Shown here piece by piece: positions 43,208-51,872 of a stretch of 64,000 nucleotides of DNA. Location: the NCBI GenBank assembly GCA_038322235.1, contig JBBQFQ010000021.1, positions 14,559-78,558 of the forward strand. Reading direction: 5' to 3'. Position numbers and translations under genes: made by a program. The stretch's first letter is position 1. Each line of letters begins with the position of its first letter. Below the pieces are notes generated by a model. That model searched no databases. It was not told the origin of the DNA and saw nothing but the letters and a program-made list of their open reading frames with translations. The stretch is from SZAS-18 sp038322235 (GTDB lineage: Bacteria; Verrucomicrobiota; Verrucomicrobiia; Chthoniobacterales; SZAS-18).

Positions 43208-44905
43208 TTAAGCCAGTGAATCCAGCAGTCGGACGAAGAGGCGGCGGTGCTGGTTTTTCGCCCGGAGGGCTGCGCGGTATTCCTCGAAGGCCTCACGGCG
43301 GCCGAGGCGTTCCATGATGCGGCGGACGCGGGCCAGATGCTCGGCCGCTTCGCGATAGGATGCGCCGGATCCGGCCTCGACGCAGGCCTCGGTGGCCCGG
43401 CGGAAGATCGCCAGCGCCTCGGCGGGATCGCGCGTCTCGCGTTGGTCAGCGAGCCGCAGCCACCAATGAGGAGCGCATTCCCGGACCTTCGCCTCCTCCC
43501 ACGCTTCGTCGGCGCGGTCTTCGGCGAGCAGCAGTTCCACGAGCAGGCTGCCATCGCTACCGCTGCCGGCGGGACGCGTGCGGAGATGGGCAAGGGCGCG
43601 CTCGACGGCGGCGCCCTCGGGCTCCCCGGCTTGCGACGCGTGCGACTTCAACTGCCGGAAGGTGCGCAAGGAGGGTTGCGCGGCGAAACGCTCCCAGGCG
43701 ATCGCCATCGCCTCCTTCGAACGACCGGTCTCGTGGTAAAGATCCGCGAGCAACTCGCGCAGGGAATCGCCCTGTCCCGGCCGGGCGCGAAACGCTTCCC
43801 AACCGCGCTCGGCCCAGGTGATGGCCTCGAGCGTGCGGCCGCGGCGGTGGTAGCCTTCGGCGATCGCAAGGAAATCGTGCGCGGTGGAGAGATCCCGTGA
43901 CTTGATCTCGACGATGGCGTGCCAGTCATCGGCCGTGACGGCGATACGCTCCATGAGAGCCGTGATCTGCACCCGGCGTTGCTCGATCGAGGCGGGTCGA
44001 TCGCCCGGCCCGAGCGGCAGCAGCGCCCGCCACTCGAGATCGAGGGCGTGGGCATAAGCACGGACGCCCTCCGGGCCGAGCACGGTCGCGTAGGTGGTGG
44101 CGGCGTCGCGGAAATTTCCGAGCGCACTCTCGATCTCGGATTTCAACAGCCGCGTGGCGAGCGAGACGGGTTCCGGCTTCGCGGTCCGGCAGGCGCGGAG
44201 ATGCCAGGTGTGGAGCAGTTGCCAGAGATCGCTCAACGCCGGATCGCCGAAGTCGACGAGTTCCGTGACCTTGTCCATCTCCGCGAGCGTGTACTCACAG
44301 AGTTCCACGCCCAGGGCGGCCCCGGCCGGCCCGCCCTCGATAACGGCCTCGAGGGGCTGCAACACTTCCTCGATGCCCTGGGAGTAGTCGGGGATGGCAT
44401 CGTAATCGATGTACTCCTTCGTGGCGATTGCCTCGCGAATGAGCTTTTTCCATTGCACCGTCTCCGGCACGGGCCGGGCTTCCTTGATCGCCTGCTCGAG
44501 CGTGAGCCGGCGGCGCAGAATGGAATCGTAATCCGTGGCTTCGACAACCAGTTCCTCGAGCCGTTCGCGCGGGAGCGAAGCGAGGTAGCGGCGGAGGGGA
44601 TCGGGCTTCGAGGGATGGAGATCGCCCGAGAGCCAGATGAGGCCCACCGCGACGCTGTGCTTGCAGAACCGGCCGTCGCGGCCGGTCGGACATTCGCACG
44701 AGTACTCCACCGAGCCGCCGGGTTGGGACCAGAGCCGCACCTTGTACGGGCGCTGACCGAGGACGCGGGCCGAGGCGGAGCGGCCCTCGACGCGGAAGCT
44801 CCGCACCCGGCCGTCTTGGAAGTACTCCTCGCCTTTGGCGAACGCTTTGTCCCCGGCCCACTCGCGGAGAGATTCGCGGGAAAAAAGTTCCTTCGGTGCA
44901 GCCAT
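43208..44905 (-). CDS. SWIM zinc-finger protein with helical repeats
   Basis: A 565-residue protein starting MAAPKELFSRESLREWAGDKAFAKGEEYFQDGRV, the usual lead-in to a SWIM domain. The zinc motif is CECPTGRDGRFCKH (C-x-C-x8-C-x-H), around residues 70-85. The rest is a long series of TPR-like helical hairpins (for example GYHRRGRTLEAITWAERGWEAF and LARVRRIMERLGRREAFEEYRAAL). SWIM proteins of this type are believed to bind nucleic acid or protein, but no activity is known. An upstream ATG at 44944 is less likely. The 43036-43207 gap before the antitoxin gene holds nothing I recognise. Confidence 0.82.
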   Translation of the reverse strand: MAAPKELFSRESLREWAGDKAFAKGEEYFQDGRVRSFRVEGRSASARVLGQRPYKVRLWSQPGGSVEYSCECPTGRDGRFCKHSVAVGLIWLSGDLHPSKPDPLRRYLASLPRERLEELVVEATDYDSILRRRLTLEQAIKEARPVPETVQWKKLIREAIATKEYIDYDAIPDYSQGIEEVLQPLEAVIEGGPAGAALGVELCEYTLAEMDKVTELVDFGDPALSDLWQLLHTWHLRACRTAKPEPVSLATRLLKSEIESALGNFRDAATTYATVLGPEGVRAYAHALDLEWRALLPLGPGDRPASIEQRRVQITALMERIAVTADDWHAIVEIKSRDLSTAHDFLAIAEGYHRRGRTLEAITWAERGWEAFRARPGQGDSLRELLADLYHETGRSKEAMAIAWERFAAQPSLRTFRQLKSHASQAGEPEGAAVERALAHLRTRPAGSGSDGSLLVELLLAEDRADEAWEEAKVRECAPHWWLRLADQRETRDPAEALAIFRRATEACVEAGSGASYREAAEHLARVRRIMERLGRREAFEEYRAALRAKNQHRRLFVRLLDSLA

Positions 44906-44980
44906 CGTCGGGGCAGAGGATAGCGCCGGATCCCGGCAGGGCAACGCGGCAGACGCGCACGCTCCGGTCTCAGGGCAGGC

Positions 44981-46381
44981 TCACGGAGCGGCCGGCGCGC
45001 TTCCGAGAGCCTTGATCGCCGGCCCGACGACCGGCTGGAGCAAAAACTCCTCGAAGAAGACGTCGTTGTGGAGATTGCTGAGCGTCGCGCCGGGCAGGTC
45101 GGCGGAGGCCGCCTTGAGGTGCGCCGCGGCGGCGTCGAATTCCCCCCGGCGCACCTCGGTCGCGGCGGAGAGGACCAACCATTCCGCGCCCTTGCGTTCC
45201 TCCGGCGGGGCGGCGGCGAGGCGCTGGTCGATGAGGGAAGCGTTCCCGCGCTCGATCTCCACCAGCGCGAGCTTCACGCGGATGAGGAGGGCTTCGCCGG
45301 GGGTGATCTCGCGTTTGAGGGCCGCCTGATAGCGCGCGAGCGCGAGGAGGGGAAGCCCGGTCCGGCGCGCGGAATCGCCCCAGAGAAGGTAGTGCCGGGC
45401 GCGCAGCGGCTCGAGACCGATCGCAGTGAGGAACGCGGCGTTGGCGGCCTGGACATCGCGCATCTCGGTGTAGACGCTACCGAGCTGGCTCGCCGCGGCG
45501 GCGGCGGATTCCCCCGAGCGGATCGCGTTCTTCAATTCCTGGACCGCCCGCGGGGAATTGCCGCGGCGGAGAGCGATGAGTCCGAGCCGGAAATCGATTC
45601 CGGGTGCCCGGGGGTTCATGCCGCGCGCTTCGCGATAGAGTCGCTCGGCCTTGTCCAGATCGCCGCGCACCTCGGCGGCGAGCGCCTCCTCAAATTTCAG
45701 CACGGACGGCGAGCCGAGAATGTCGAAGGCGGGGGCACGGAAGCTGGTCGGGTCGAACGTGTCCGAGATCGGTTCACCTGGCTCGCGGTTGGCCACGGCC
45801 GAGATCGGCGCGGGCTCCGAGGGGTATGCGTACGCCCGCAGCAGCCATCCCCCGAAGGCGCCGATGAACAACGCGCCGACCACGAAAGCGAGATACGCCT
45901 CCGGTGGAATCCGGTTGAGCGGCTGGTTGGATTCCCATGTCGAGCCGTAGGGTACGAAGGGCTTGGGATCGGGCTCCTCCCAGACCGGAGCGGGTTCGCC
46001 GGGCGCCGGCGCGGATCCCGGGCGGATCGAGGCGGGGGATTTTTCCGGGGAGTCGATCGTGTTCCCAATCGGCCGGAAGCGCCGGTTGCGGGCGGTCTTC
46101 CGTTCCTCGGTTTCCGCCGCGGGCGCGGCGGGCTTCCCGATGAGATGCTCCAGCTTCTCCCGGGCGGCGGCGATGTCGGCATCGAGATTGTCCGAGCCCC
46201 AACGGGGGGCGGGTTCTGGCGCGGCCGCCCGGCGTGGACCCGGGGCGGGGGCACCGGGTTCGGCGGGCCGGGCTTTCGTGAACCGCGTCACCGCGGGGGT
46301 CACGGGCGCGGCCGGGGCAGGTGGCATTTCTTCGCCCGTGAGCGGGTCGAGCGGTTTTCTTTTGTCGAAGCGATCCCTCAT
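44981..46381 (-). CDS. Membrane protein with TPR domain
   Basis: A 466-residue protein. The N-terminal 180 residues are Pro/Ala/Arg-rich and probably disordered (MRDRFDKRKPLDPLTGEEMPP..). One membrane helix follows (AYLAFVVGALFIGAFGGWLL), then an exported TPR domain from about residue 235 (SVLKFEEALAAEVRGDLDKAERLYREARGMNPRAPGIDFRLGLIAL and later repeats). Starts at 46417 and 46414 are also in frame. It ends close to the SWIM gene on the same strand. Probably a scaffold; function unknown. Confidence 0.65.
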   Translation of the reverse strand: MRDRFDKRKPLDPLTGEEMPPAPAAPVTPAVTRFTKARPAEPGAPAPGPRRAAAPEPAPRWGSDNLDADIAAAREKLEHLIGKPAAPAAETEERKTARNRRFRPIGNTIDSPEKSPASIRPGSAPAPGEPAPVWEEPDPKPFVPYGSTWESNQPLNRIPPEAYLAFVVGALFIGAFGGWLLRAYAYPSEPAPISAVANREPGEPISDTFDPTSFRAPAFDILGSPSVLKFEEALAAEVRGDLDKAERLYREARGMNPRAPGIDFRLGLIALRRGNSPRAVQELKNAIRSGESAAAAASQLGSVYTEMRDVQAANAAFLTAIGLEPLRARHYLLWGDSARRTGLPLLALARYQAALKREITPGEALLIRVKLALVEIERGNASLIDQRLAAAPPEERKGAEWLVLSAATEVRRGEFDAAAAHLKAASADLPGATLSNLHNDVFFEEFLLQPVVGPAIKALGSAPAAP

Positions 46382-46536
46382 CGGAGAATGGTCGGACGGT
46401 CTGCTGCGAGCCATCATAGCGCATGGCGGGAAAACGCCAATTCGCGGGAATCGCTGGATTCATGCCGCTCCGCAAGAGCCGGACGCTGGGTCGAGATGTT
46501 GACGCTCCCCGCTTTCTCGGCATCGTGCAACTCCCG

Positions 46537-48339
46537 ATGAGTTGCGCGCCTCTGACTCGAAATTTCTGCATCATCGCCCACATCGATCACGGGAAGACCA
46601 CCCTGTCGGACCGGCTCCTGGCGCGGACTTCCACGATCGCGGTGCGCGATGCGCAGGACCAGCACCTCGACTCGATGGATCTCGAGCGTGAGCGCGGCAT
46701 CACGATCAAGGCGCATCCGGTGGCGATGCGCTACACGGCGCAGGACGGGATCGAGTACAAGCTCAACCTGCTCGACACCCCGGGACACGTCGATTTCGCC
46801 TACGAGGTTTCCCGTTCGCTCGCGGCGTGTGAGGGCGCGCTGCTGATCGTGGACGCGGCGCAGGGCGTGGAGGCGCAGACCGTGGCCAACGTCCACCTCG
46901 CGATGAAGCAGGGACTCACGATCGTCCCGGTCATTAACAAGATCGACCTGCCGAACTCGGACATCCCAAGCGTCAATCGCCAGCTCGAGGAGATCCTCGC
47001 GATCCCTTCCGAGGAAGCTCTGCACGCGAGCGCGAAGGCCGGGATCGGCATCGACGAAATTCTCGAAGCGGTGGTGAAGCGCATTCCTCCGCCGAAGGAA
47101 ATGGCGCAGCCCTCGATCGTGCGGGGACTCGTCTTCGACAGCGTCTTCGACATCTATCGCGGAGTCATCACATACGTCCGCGTCTTCAGCGGCCAGATCA
47201 AGCCGGGGATGCCCATCCGCACGATGAGCACCGGCAACACCTACGACGTGAAGGAAGTCGGGGTTTTCACGCCGAAGATGTCGCAGCGAGAGACGCTGGA
47301 AGCGGGCGACGTGGGCTATCTCATCGCCAACATCAAGACGACGTCCGATGTGAAGATCGGTGACACGATCACGGACCCGCGCTTCGCGGCGAAGGAGCCG
47401 CTGCCCGGGTTTCAGGAGATTCACCCGATGGTTTATTCGGGCATTTACCCGATCAACACGGCCGATTTCGAGCACCTCAAGGCGGCGCTCGGCAAGCTGC
47501 AGCTCAATGACGCGGCCTTCGTCTATCAGTCGGAGTCCAGCGTCGCGCTCGGATTTGGTTTTCGCTGCGGCTTTCTCGGGCTCCTGCACATGGAGATCGT
47601 CCAGGAGCGGCTCCGGAGGGAGTTCGACATGGACATCATCGCAACCTACCCCTCGGTCATCTACGAGGTGGAGAAAAACGATGGCGAAGTCATCTACGTG
47701 GACAATCCCACGCACCTGCCCGACCAAAGCTTCATCAAGGAAATCCGGGAGCCGGTCGTGAAGGCTTTCCTGCTCGTGCCGAATGAGAACATCGGCGACA
47801 TGATGCAGCTCGTGATGGAGAAGCGCGGGAGCATGGATCACACGGAGACGCTCGACACCCGGCGCGTCATGCTCACGTGCGTGCTGCCGCTGAACGAGAT
47901 CCTCGTCGACTTCAACGACAAGATGAAGTCCATCACGCGCGGCTATGGCAGCATGGATTACGAGCACGACGGCTATCGAGCCTCGGATCTGGTGAAGCTG
48001 GACATGCTCGTCAACGCGGAGCCGGTCGATGCGTTTTCCAGCATTGTGCACCGGGACAAGGCCGAGGCCCGCGGCCGGATGCTGGCGGCAAAGCTGAAGG
48101 AAGTCATTCCCACCCAGCTCTACCAGGTGAGCATTCAGGGCGCGATCGGCGGCAAGATCGTCGCGCGGGAAAATGTCAGCGCCTTGCGCAAGAACGTGAC
48201 CGCGAAATGCTATGGCGGCGACATCAGCCGCAAACGGAAGCTCCTCGAGAAGCAGAAGGAGGGAAAGAAGCGGATGAAGGCCATCGGCACCGTGAACATC
48301 CCGCAGGAGGCTTTCATTCAGGTGCTGCGCGCCGGGTAG
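46537..48339 (+). CDS. lepA: Elongation factor 4 (LepA)
   Basis: A 600-residue GTPase, exactly the family length, from the ATG at 46537 (MSCAPLTRNFCIIAHIDHGKTTL). G1 is AHIDHGKT, the switch region is ERERGITIKAHPV, G3 is LLDTPGHVDFAYEV, and G4 is INKIDLPNSD. Domain II, the EF-G-like domains (GFRCGFLGLLHMEIVQERLRREFDMDII) and the LepA-specific C-terminal domain (KEVIPTQLYQVSIQGAIGGKIVARENVSALRKNVTAKCYGGDISRKRKLLEKQKEGKKRMK) are all present. It binds the ribosome and supports elongation or initiation under stress. The frame is open further upstream to 46423, but homology fixes the start. Confidence 0.97.
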   Translation: MSCAPLTRNFCIIAHIDHGKTTLSDRLLARTSTIAVRDAQDQHLDSMDLERERGITIKAHPVAMRYTAQDGIEYKLNLLDTPGHVDFAYEVSRSLAACEGALLIVDAAQGVEAQTVANVHLAMKQGLTIVPVINKIDLPNSDIPSVNRQLEEILAIPSEEALHASAKAGIGIDEILEAVVKRIPPPKEMAQPSIVRGLVFDSVFDIYRGVITYVRVFSGQIKPGMPIRTMSTGNTYDVKEVGVFTPKMSQRETLEAGDVGYLIANIKTTSDVKIGDTITDPRFAAKEPLPGFQEIHPMVYSGIYPINTADFEHLKAALGKLQLNDAAFVYQSESSVALGFGFRCGFLGLLHMEIVQERLRREFDMDIIATYPSVIYEVEKNDGEVIYVDNPTHLPDQSFIKEIREPVVKAFLLVPNENIGDMMQLVMEKRGSMDHTETLDTRRVMLTCVLPLNEILVDFNDKMKSITRGYGSMDYEHDGYRASDLVKLDMLVNAEPVDAFSSIVHRDKAEARGRMLAAKLKEVIPTQLYQVSIQGAIGGKIVARENVSALRKNVTAKCYGGDISRKRKLLEKQKEGKKRMKAIGTVNIPQEAFIQVLRAG

Positions 48340-48502
48340 CGCGAACGCGCCGCGGGCGGGTTGTTCCCGGCGATTGATGGAGGATAGGGCTCTTCCCCCG
48401 AGAGAAAATTCCGCGGCGCGCGCCGGTCGGCCGGCCCGCGTGCCATCGACCGCAAATTGGGGCCCGGCCCGACCGCGCGCTCTGGGATCCGAATTCCCCG
48501 CC

Positions 48503-48682
48503 TTACGCGGTCGTTTCGGGCGCGGGGGCGGGCGCGTCCGGGTTTCCGCCTTCGGTGGCGGGAGTTCCGTCCTCGTTCGTCGCGGTGGTTCCAGACGCCT
48601 TGGCCTCCAGCTTGCGCTGCTTTTTGGCCTTCTTCTCCATTTCCCGTCTGCGCTTTTCAAAAGAGTAGTTTGGTTTCGCCAT
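48503..48682 (-). CDS. Small basic conserved protein
   Basis: A 59-residue protein: MAKPNYSFEKRRREMEKKAKKQRKLEAK, a very basic probable single helix, then a Thr/Pro/Ala-rich acidic tail ending APETTA. The MAKPNYSFEKRxREM opening recurs in small hypothetical proteins of several phyla as I recall them. The function is unknown. The charge pattern suggests an RNA- or ribosome-associated protein. It is encoded between lepA and a divergent amidohydrolase. The 48340-48502 stretch beyond it shows nothing else. Confidence 0.75.
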   Translation of the reverse strand: MAKPNYSFEKRRREMEKKAKKQRKLEAKASGTTATNEDGTPATEGGNPDAPAPAPETTA

Positions 48683-48819
48683 AGTTTCGTTCGTTTCCGC
48701 GGGGTTGGGGTTTCGCTCAGCGTGCTGCCTGCGCCCGGAAGCACAAGCGCAAAGCCGTCGCTCCGGACATCATTTATGCGTCGCTCCGGAGGCGCGGCTG
48801 GGGCAAAACAGGAGCTCGC

Positions 48820-50496
48820 ATGCTTCCCCGACCGCTCTCCGCCCTGTTCCTAGCCGCGCTTGTGGTGCGCTCCGCCCTCGCGGCGGAAGCACTCATCCTC
48901 ATTCATGGAAACATCCACACGGGCAGCGCTGCCCTCCCGCGGGCCGAAGCGGTCCTCGTGCAGGAGGGCCGGATTTTTTCCGTCGGAAGCTCCGCGGAAA
49001 TCGCGCGACAGGCGCCCGCCGGCGCCCGGGTGATCGACCTGCAGGGTCGGACGGTCGTTCCCGGACTCACGGATGCGCACGTGCACCTCGCGGGAATCGG
49101 CGCGCGCGAGCTCACCTTCAATCTCGAGGGAACCTCGAGTCTGGCGGACTTGCAGACGCGCCTCCGGGAGCGCGCCCGCCAGACGCCCGCCGGAAAATGG
49201 ATCACCGGCCGGGGCTGGATCGAATCGAAGTGGGTGCCGGCCGCTTTTCCCACCGCGGCGGAACTCGATGCCGCGGCGCCGGAGCATCCCGTCGCGCTGA
49301 AGCGGGCGGATGGTCACGCGATCGTCGTGAACTCCGCCGCGCTGAAGCTGGCCGGGATCGATCAGGCCACGGCGAATCCGGCCGGCGGGGAAATCGTGCG
49401 TGATCCGCGCACCGGCGCGGCGACCGGCATGCTCGTGGACGCCGCGAAGGATCTCGTGGAACGCCTCATTGTGGCCCCCGATGCCGCTGAGATCTCGCGG
49501 GCGCTCGAGGCTGGCGCGGCGCGCGAACTCTCCCTCGGCTGGACGCAGGTCCACGTTGCGGGCGTCGATCTGCCCGAACTGACCGTCCTCCGGCGGCTCG
49601 TCGCCGAGGAGCGAATCAAGCTCCGGATCTATGCCGCCGCGAACGGACCCGGGCCCGCCGCGGATGAGTTGCTGACTCACGGTCCCGGGCGCGTCGGCGA
49701 CGGTCGCAGCTTCACGTCGCGCACGATCAAGCTCTACATGGATGGCGCGCTCGGATCGCGCGGCGCGGCCCTGCTGGAGCCGTATGCGGATTACCCCGGC
49801 AGCGGCCTGCTGCTGCATTCGGAGGCGGAGTTGATGCCGGTCCTGCTGGCGGCGCTGCGGGTCGGCGTGCAGGTGGAGACCCACGCGATCGGCGATCGGG
49901 GGAATCGGCTCGTCCTCGATCTTTACGAGCGCGCCTTTGCGGCCGTGCCTCTGGCCCGGCGGGGCGTGCGCGAGCCGCGCTGGCGCATCGAGCACGCCCA
50001 GATCCTGAATGCGGCCGACATCCCGCGCTTTGCTCAGCTCGGCGTCATCGCTTCCATGCAGCCCTCGCACGCGATCGGCGATCTGTACTTCGCTCCGGCG
50101 CGCCTCGGTGCCGGGCGTCTGACGGGCGCCTACGCTTGGCGGAGTCTGCTCGATGCGCACGCGGTCATCGCGGGCGGGAGCGACGCCCCCGTCGAGCGCG
50201 GCGAGCCGATGATCGAGTTCTACGCGGCCGTGACCCGGCGCGCGCCCGATGGTTTCAGCGACGCAAACTGGCACCGCGAGCAGCGCGTCACGCGCGCCGA
50301 GGCCCTGCGGATGTTCACGCTCGCGCCGGCCTTCGCCTCGTTCGAAGAAGACGAGCGCGGCAGCATCGAGCCTGGAAAGGTGGCGGATTTCACGGTCCTT
50401 TCCGCCGACCTCATGACGATTCCCGAGGCCGAAATCCTCACGACGCGTTGTCTGATGACCCTTGTCGGCGGCGAAGTTGTTTTTGACGCGAAGTAA
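48820..50496 (+). CDS. Secreted YtcJ-type amidohydrolase
   Basis: A 558-residue metal-dependent hydrolase with signal peptide MLPRPLSALFLAALVVRSALA. The beta-sandwich lead (ALILIHGNIHTGSAALPRAEAVLVQEGRI) is followed by VPGLTDAHVHLAGIG with the HxH metal site. DGALGSRGAALLEPYAD, VETHAIGDRGNRLVLD and WRIEHAQIL are diagnostic of the YtcJ-like (NfdA) amidohydrolase group. GGSDAPVERGEPM carries the last Asp ligand. The substrate is probably a formamide or other amide, undefined here. Export by a signal peptide is notable but not rare in this group. Confidence 0.88.
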   Translation: MLPRPLSALFLAALVVRSALAAEALILIHGNIHTGSAALPRAEAVLVQEGRIFSVGSSAEIARQAPAGARVIDLQGRTVVPGLTDAHVHLAGIGARELTFNLEGTSSLADLQTRLRERARQTPAGKWITGRGWIESKWVPAAFPTAAELDAAAPEHPVALKRADGHAIVVNSAALKLAGIDQATANPAGGEIVRDPRTGAATGMLVDAAKDLVERLIVAPDAAEISRALEAGAARELSLGWTQVHVAGVDLPELTVLRRLVAEERIKLRIYAAANGPGPAADELLTHGPGRVGDGRSFTSRTIKLYMDGALGSRGAALLEPYADYPGSGLLLHSEAELMPVLLAALRVGVQVETHAIGDRGNRLVLDLYERAFAAVPLARRGVREPRWRIEHAQILNAADIPRFAQLGVIASMQPSHAIGDLYFAPARLGAGRLTGAYAWRSLLDAHAVIAGGSDAPVERGEPMIEFYAAVTRRAPDGFSDANWHREQRVTRAEALRMFTLAPAFASFEEDERGSIEPGKVADFTVLSADLMTIPEAEILTTRCLMTLVGGEVVFDAK

Positions 50497-50512
50497 AACG
50501 CGGCCGCCGACT

Positions 50513-50966
50513 GAACATCGAACATTCAACGCCGAACATTGAACTTCGAAGTTCTGAGGCTCGCCTCGAGATTGGTGGGCGGACTCGACGCGAAGTCAGG
50601 CGGCACGGTCCTCGAGCTTCTTGAGAGGGAACGATGCAGCCCCTCAATTCGTCGCGAGGACTCCGCGCACGGTCCGATGATCGCCCTCGGTGTCTGAACA
50701 GCGAACATTGAACGTCGAACATTGAACTTCGAAATTCTGAGCTCGCCTGAAGATTGGTGGGCGGACTCGACGCGAAGTCAGGCGGCACGGTCCTCGAGCT
50801 TCCTGAGAGGGGACGATGCAGCCCCTGAATTCGTCGCGAGGACTCCGCGCACGGTCCGATGATCGCTCTCGGTGTCTGAACTTCGAAGTTGGACGTTCGG
50901 CGTTCGACGTTCGATGTTCGCAGCGTTGGACGTTCGACGTTCGACGTTCGACGTTCGATGTTCGCA
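50513..50966. repeat. Repeat element with terminal inverted repeats and internal tandem duplication
   Basis: Ends 50513-50554 and 50878-50919 are inverted copies matching at 36 of 42 positions, built from GAACATCGAAC-type words. Between them a segment of about 155-183 bp occurs twice in tandem (starts 50541 and 50724, both opening GAACTTCGAA). Beyond the right end the word GACGTTC is iterated to 50966. The element ends three bases before the tryptophan dioxygenase start codon. Confidence 0.85.
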
Positions 50967-50969
50967 ACG

Positions 50970-51857
50970 ATGCCTGATTCACCGACCGCTCCCGATTCCC
51001 CGCCCGCCACCGAGAACCAACGCGCGATCGAGCCGGGAATCGTGCTCGATCTCAAAGACCGGCTGACTTACGGGGGGTATCTCTGTCTCGACCAGCTCCT
51101 CGCGGCGCAGCAGCCGCTCTCGCATCCGATGCATCACGACGAGATGCTGTTCATCATCCAGCATCAGACGTCCGAGCTTTGGATGAAGCTGATGATCCAT
51201 GAGCTCACCGGTGCGATCGCTCATCTGCGCGCGGACGAGCTCTCGCCTTGCTTCAAGATCCTCGCGCGGGTGAAGCAGATTCAGATGCAGCTCTTCAACC
51301 AGTGGGCGGTCCTCGAAACCCTCACGCCCTCGGAGTATCTGCAATTCCGTTCGGTGCTTGGAAACTCGTCCGGCTTCCAGTCGATCCAATACCGGACGAT
51401 CGAATTCCTCCTCGGCAACAAGCACGCCGGGATGATCGAGGCGCATCGGCACGATCCGGTGGCGTATAGAACGTTGAAGGCCGTGCTCGAGGCGCCGGCG
51501 ATCTACGATGAGTTCCTCGCGTACCTGGCGCGCTGCGGCTTTGCCGTGCCGGCGGATCTCGTGCAGCGCGATTTCTGTCAGCCGCACAAGCGCGACGCGC
51601 GCCTCATGCCGGTCTTCAAGGAGATCTACGAGAATCCGCACAAGCACTGGGCAGCCTACGAGATGTGCGAGAAGCTCGTGGACGTGGAGGAGTACTTCCA
51701 GCTCTGGCGCTTCCGGCACATGAAGACGGTGGAACGCATCATTGGCTTCCGCCGCGGGACCGGCGGATCCTCGGGAGTGGGCTTTCTCCAAAAGGCACTC
51801 GAACTCACCTTCTTCCCGGAGTTGCTCGATGTGCGCACCGAGCTGAAGCAGGCCTGA
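50970..51857 (+). CDS. kynA: Tryptophan 2,3-dioxygenase
   Basis: A 295-residue haem dioxygenase at bacterial family length, starting MPDSPTAPDSPPATENQ. LTYGGYLCLDQLL, DEMLFIIQHQTSELWMKL (distal His of the QHQTSELW motif), GNSSGFQSIQYRTIEFLLGNK and WRFRHMKTVERIIGFRRGTGGSSGVGFL (haem-ligand His in RHM) are all present. It converts L-tryptophan to N-formylkynurenine, the first kynurenine pathway step. The frame extends to 50889, but those residues merely translate the upstream repeat. The next gene follows after 15 bp, so this is the first gene of a three-gene operon. Confidence 0.95.
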   Translation: MPDSPTAPDSPPATENQRAIEPGIVLDLKDRLTYGGYLCLDQLLAAQQPLSHPMHHDEMLFIIQHQTSELWMKLMIHELTGAIAHLRADELSPCFKILARVKQIQMQLFNQWAVLETLTPSEYLQFRSVLGNSSGFQSIQYRTIEFLLGNKHAGMIEAHRHDPVAYRTLKAVLEAPAIYDEFLAYLARCGFAVPADLVQRDFCQPHKRDARLMPVFKEIYENPHKHWAAYEMCEKLVDVEEYFQLWRFRHMKTVERIIGFRRGTGGSSGVGFLQKALELTFFPELLDVRTELKQA

Positions 51858-51872
51858 GCTGCTTTCCCCGCC

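Noticed and set aside
46414..48744. 776-codon minus-strand frame
   Set aside because: Antisense to lepA, which matches its family over the full 600 residues.
48850..50529. 559-codon minus-strand frame
   Set aside because: Antisense to the YtcJ-type amidohydrolase, whose metal-binding motifs are intact on the + strand.
50889..50969. 27-residue N-terminal extension of tryptophan dioxygenase
   Set aside because: It translates the GACGTTC iterations (DVRRSTFDVR...). Family length and alignment place the start at 50970.
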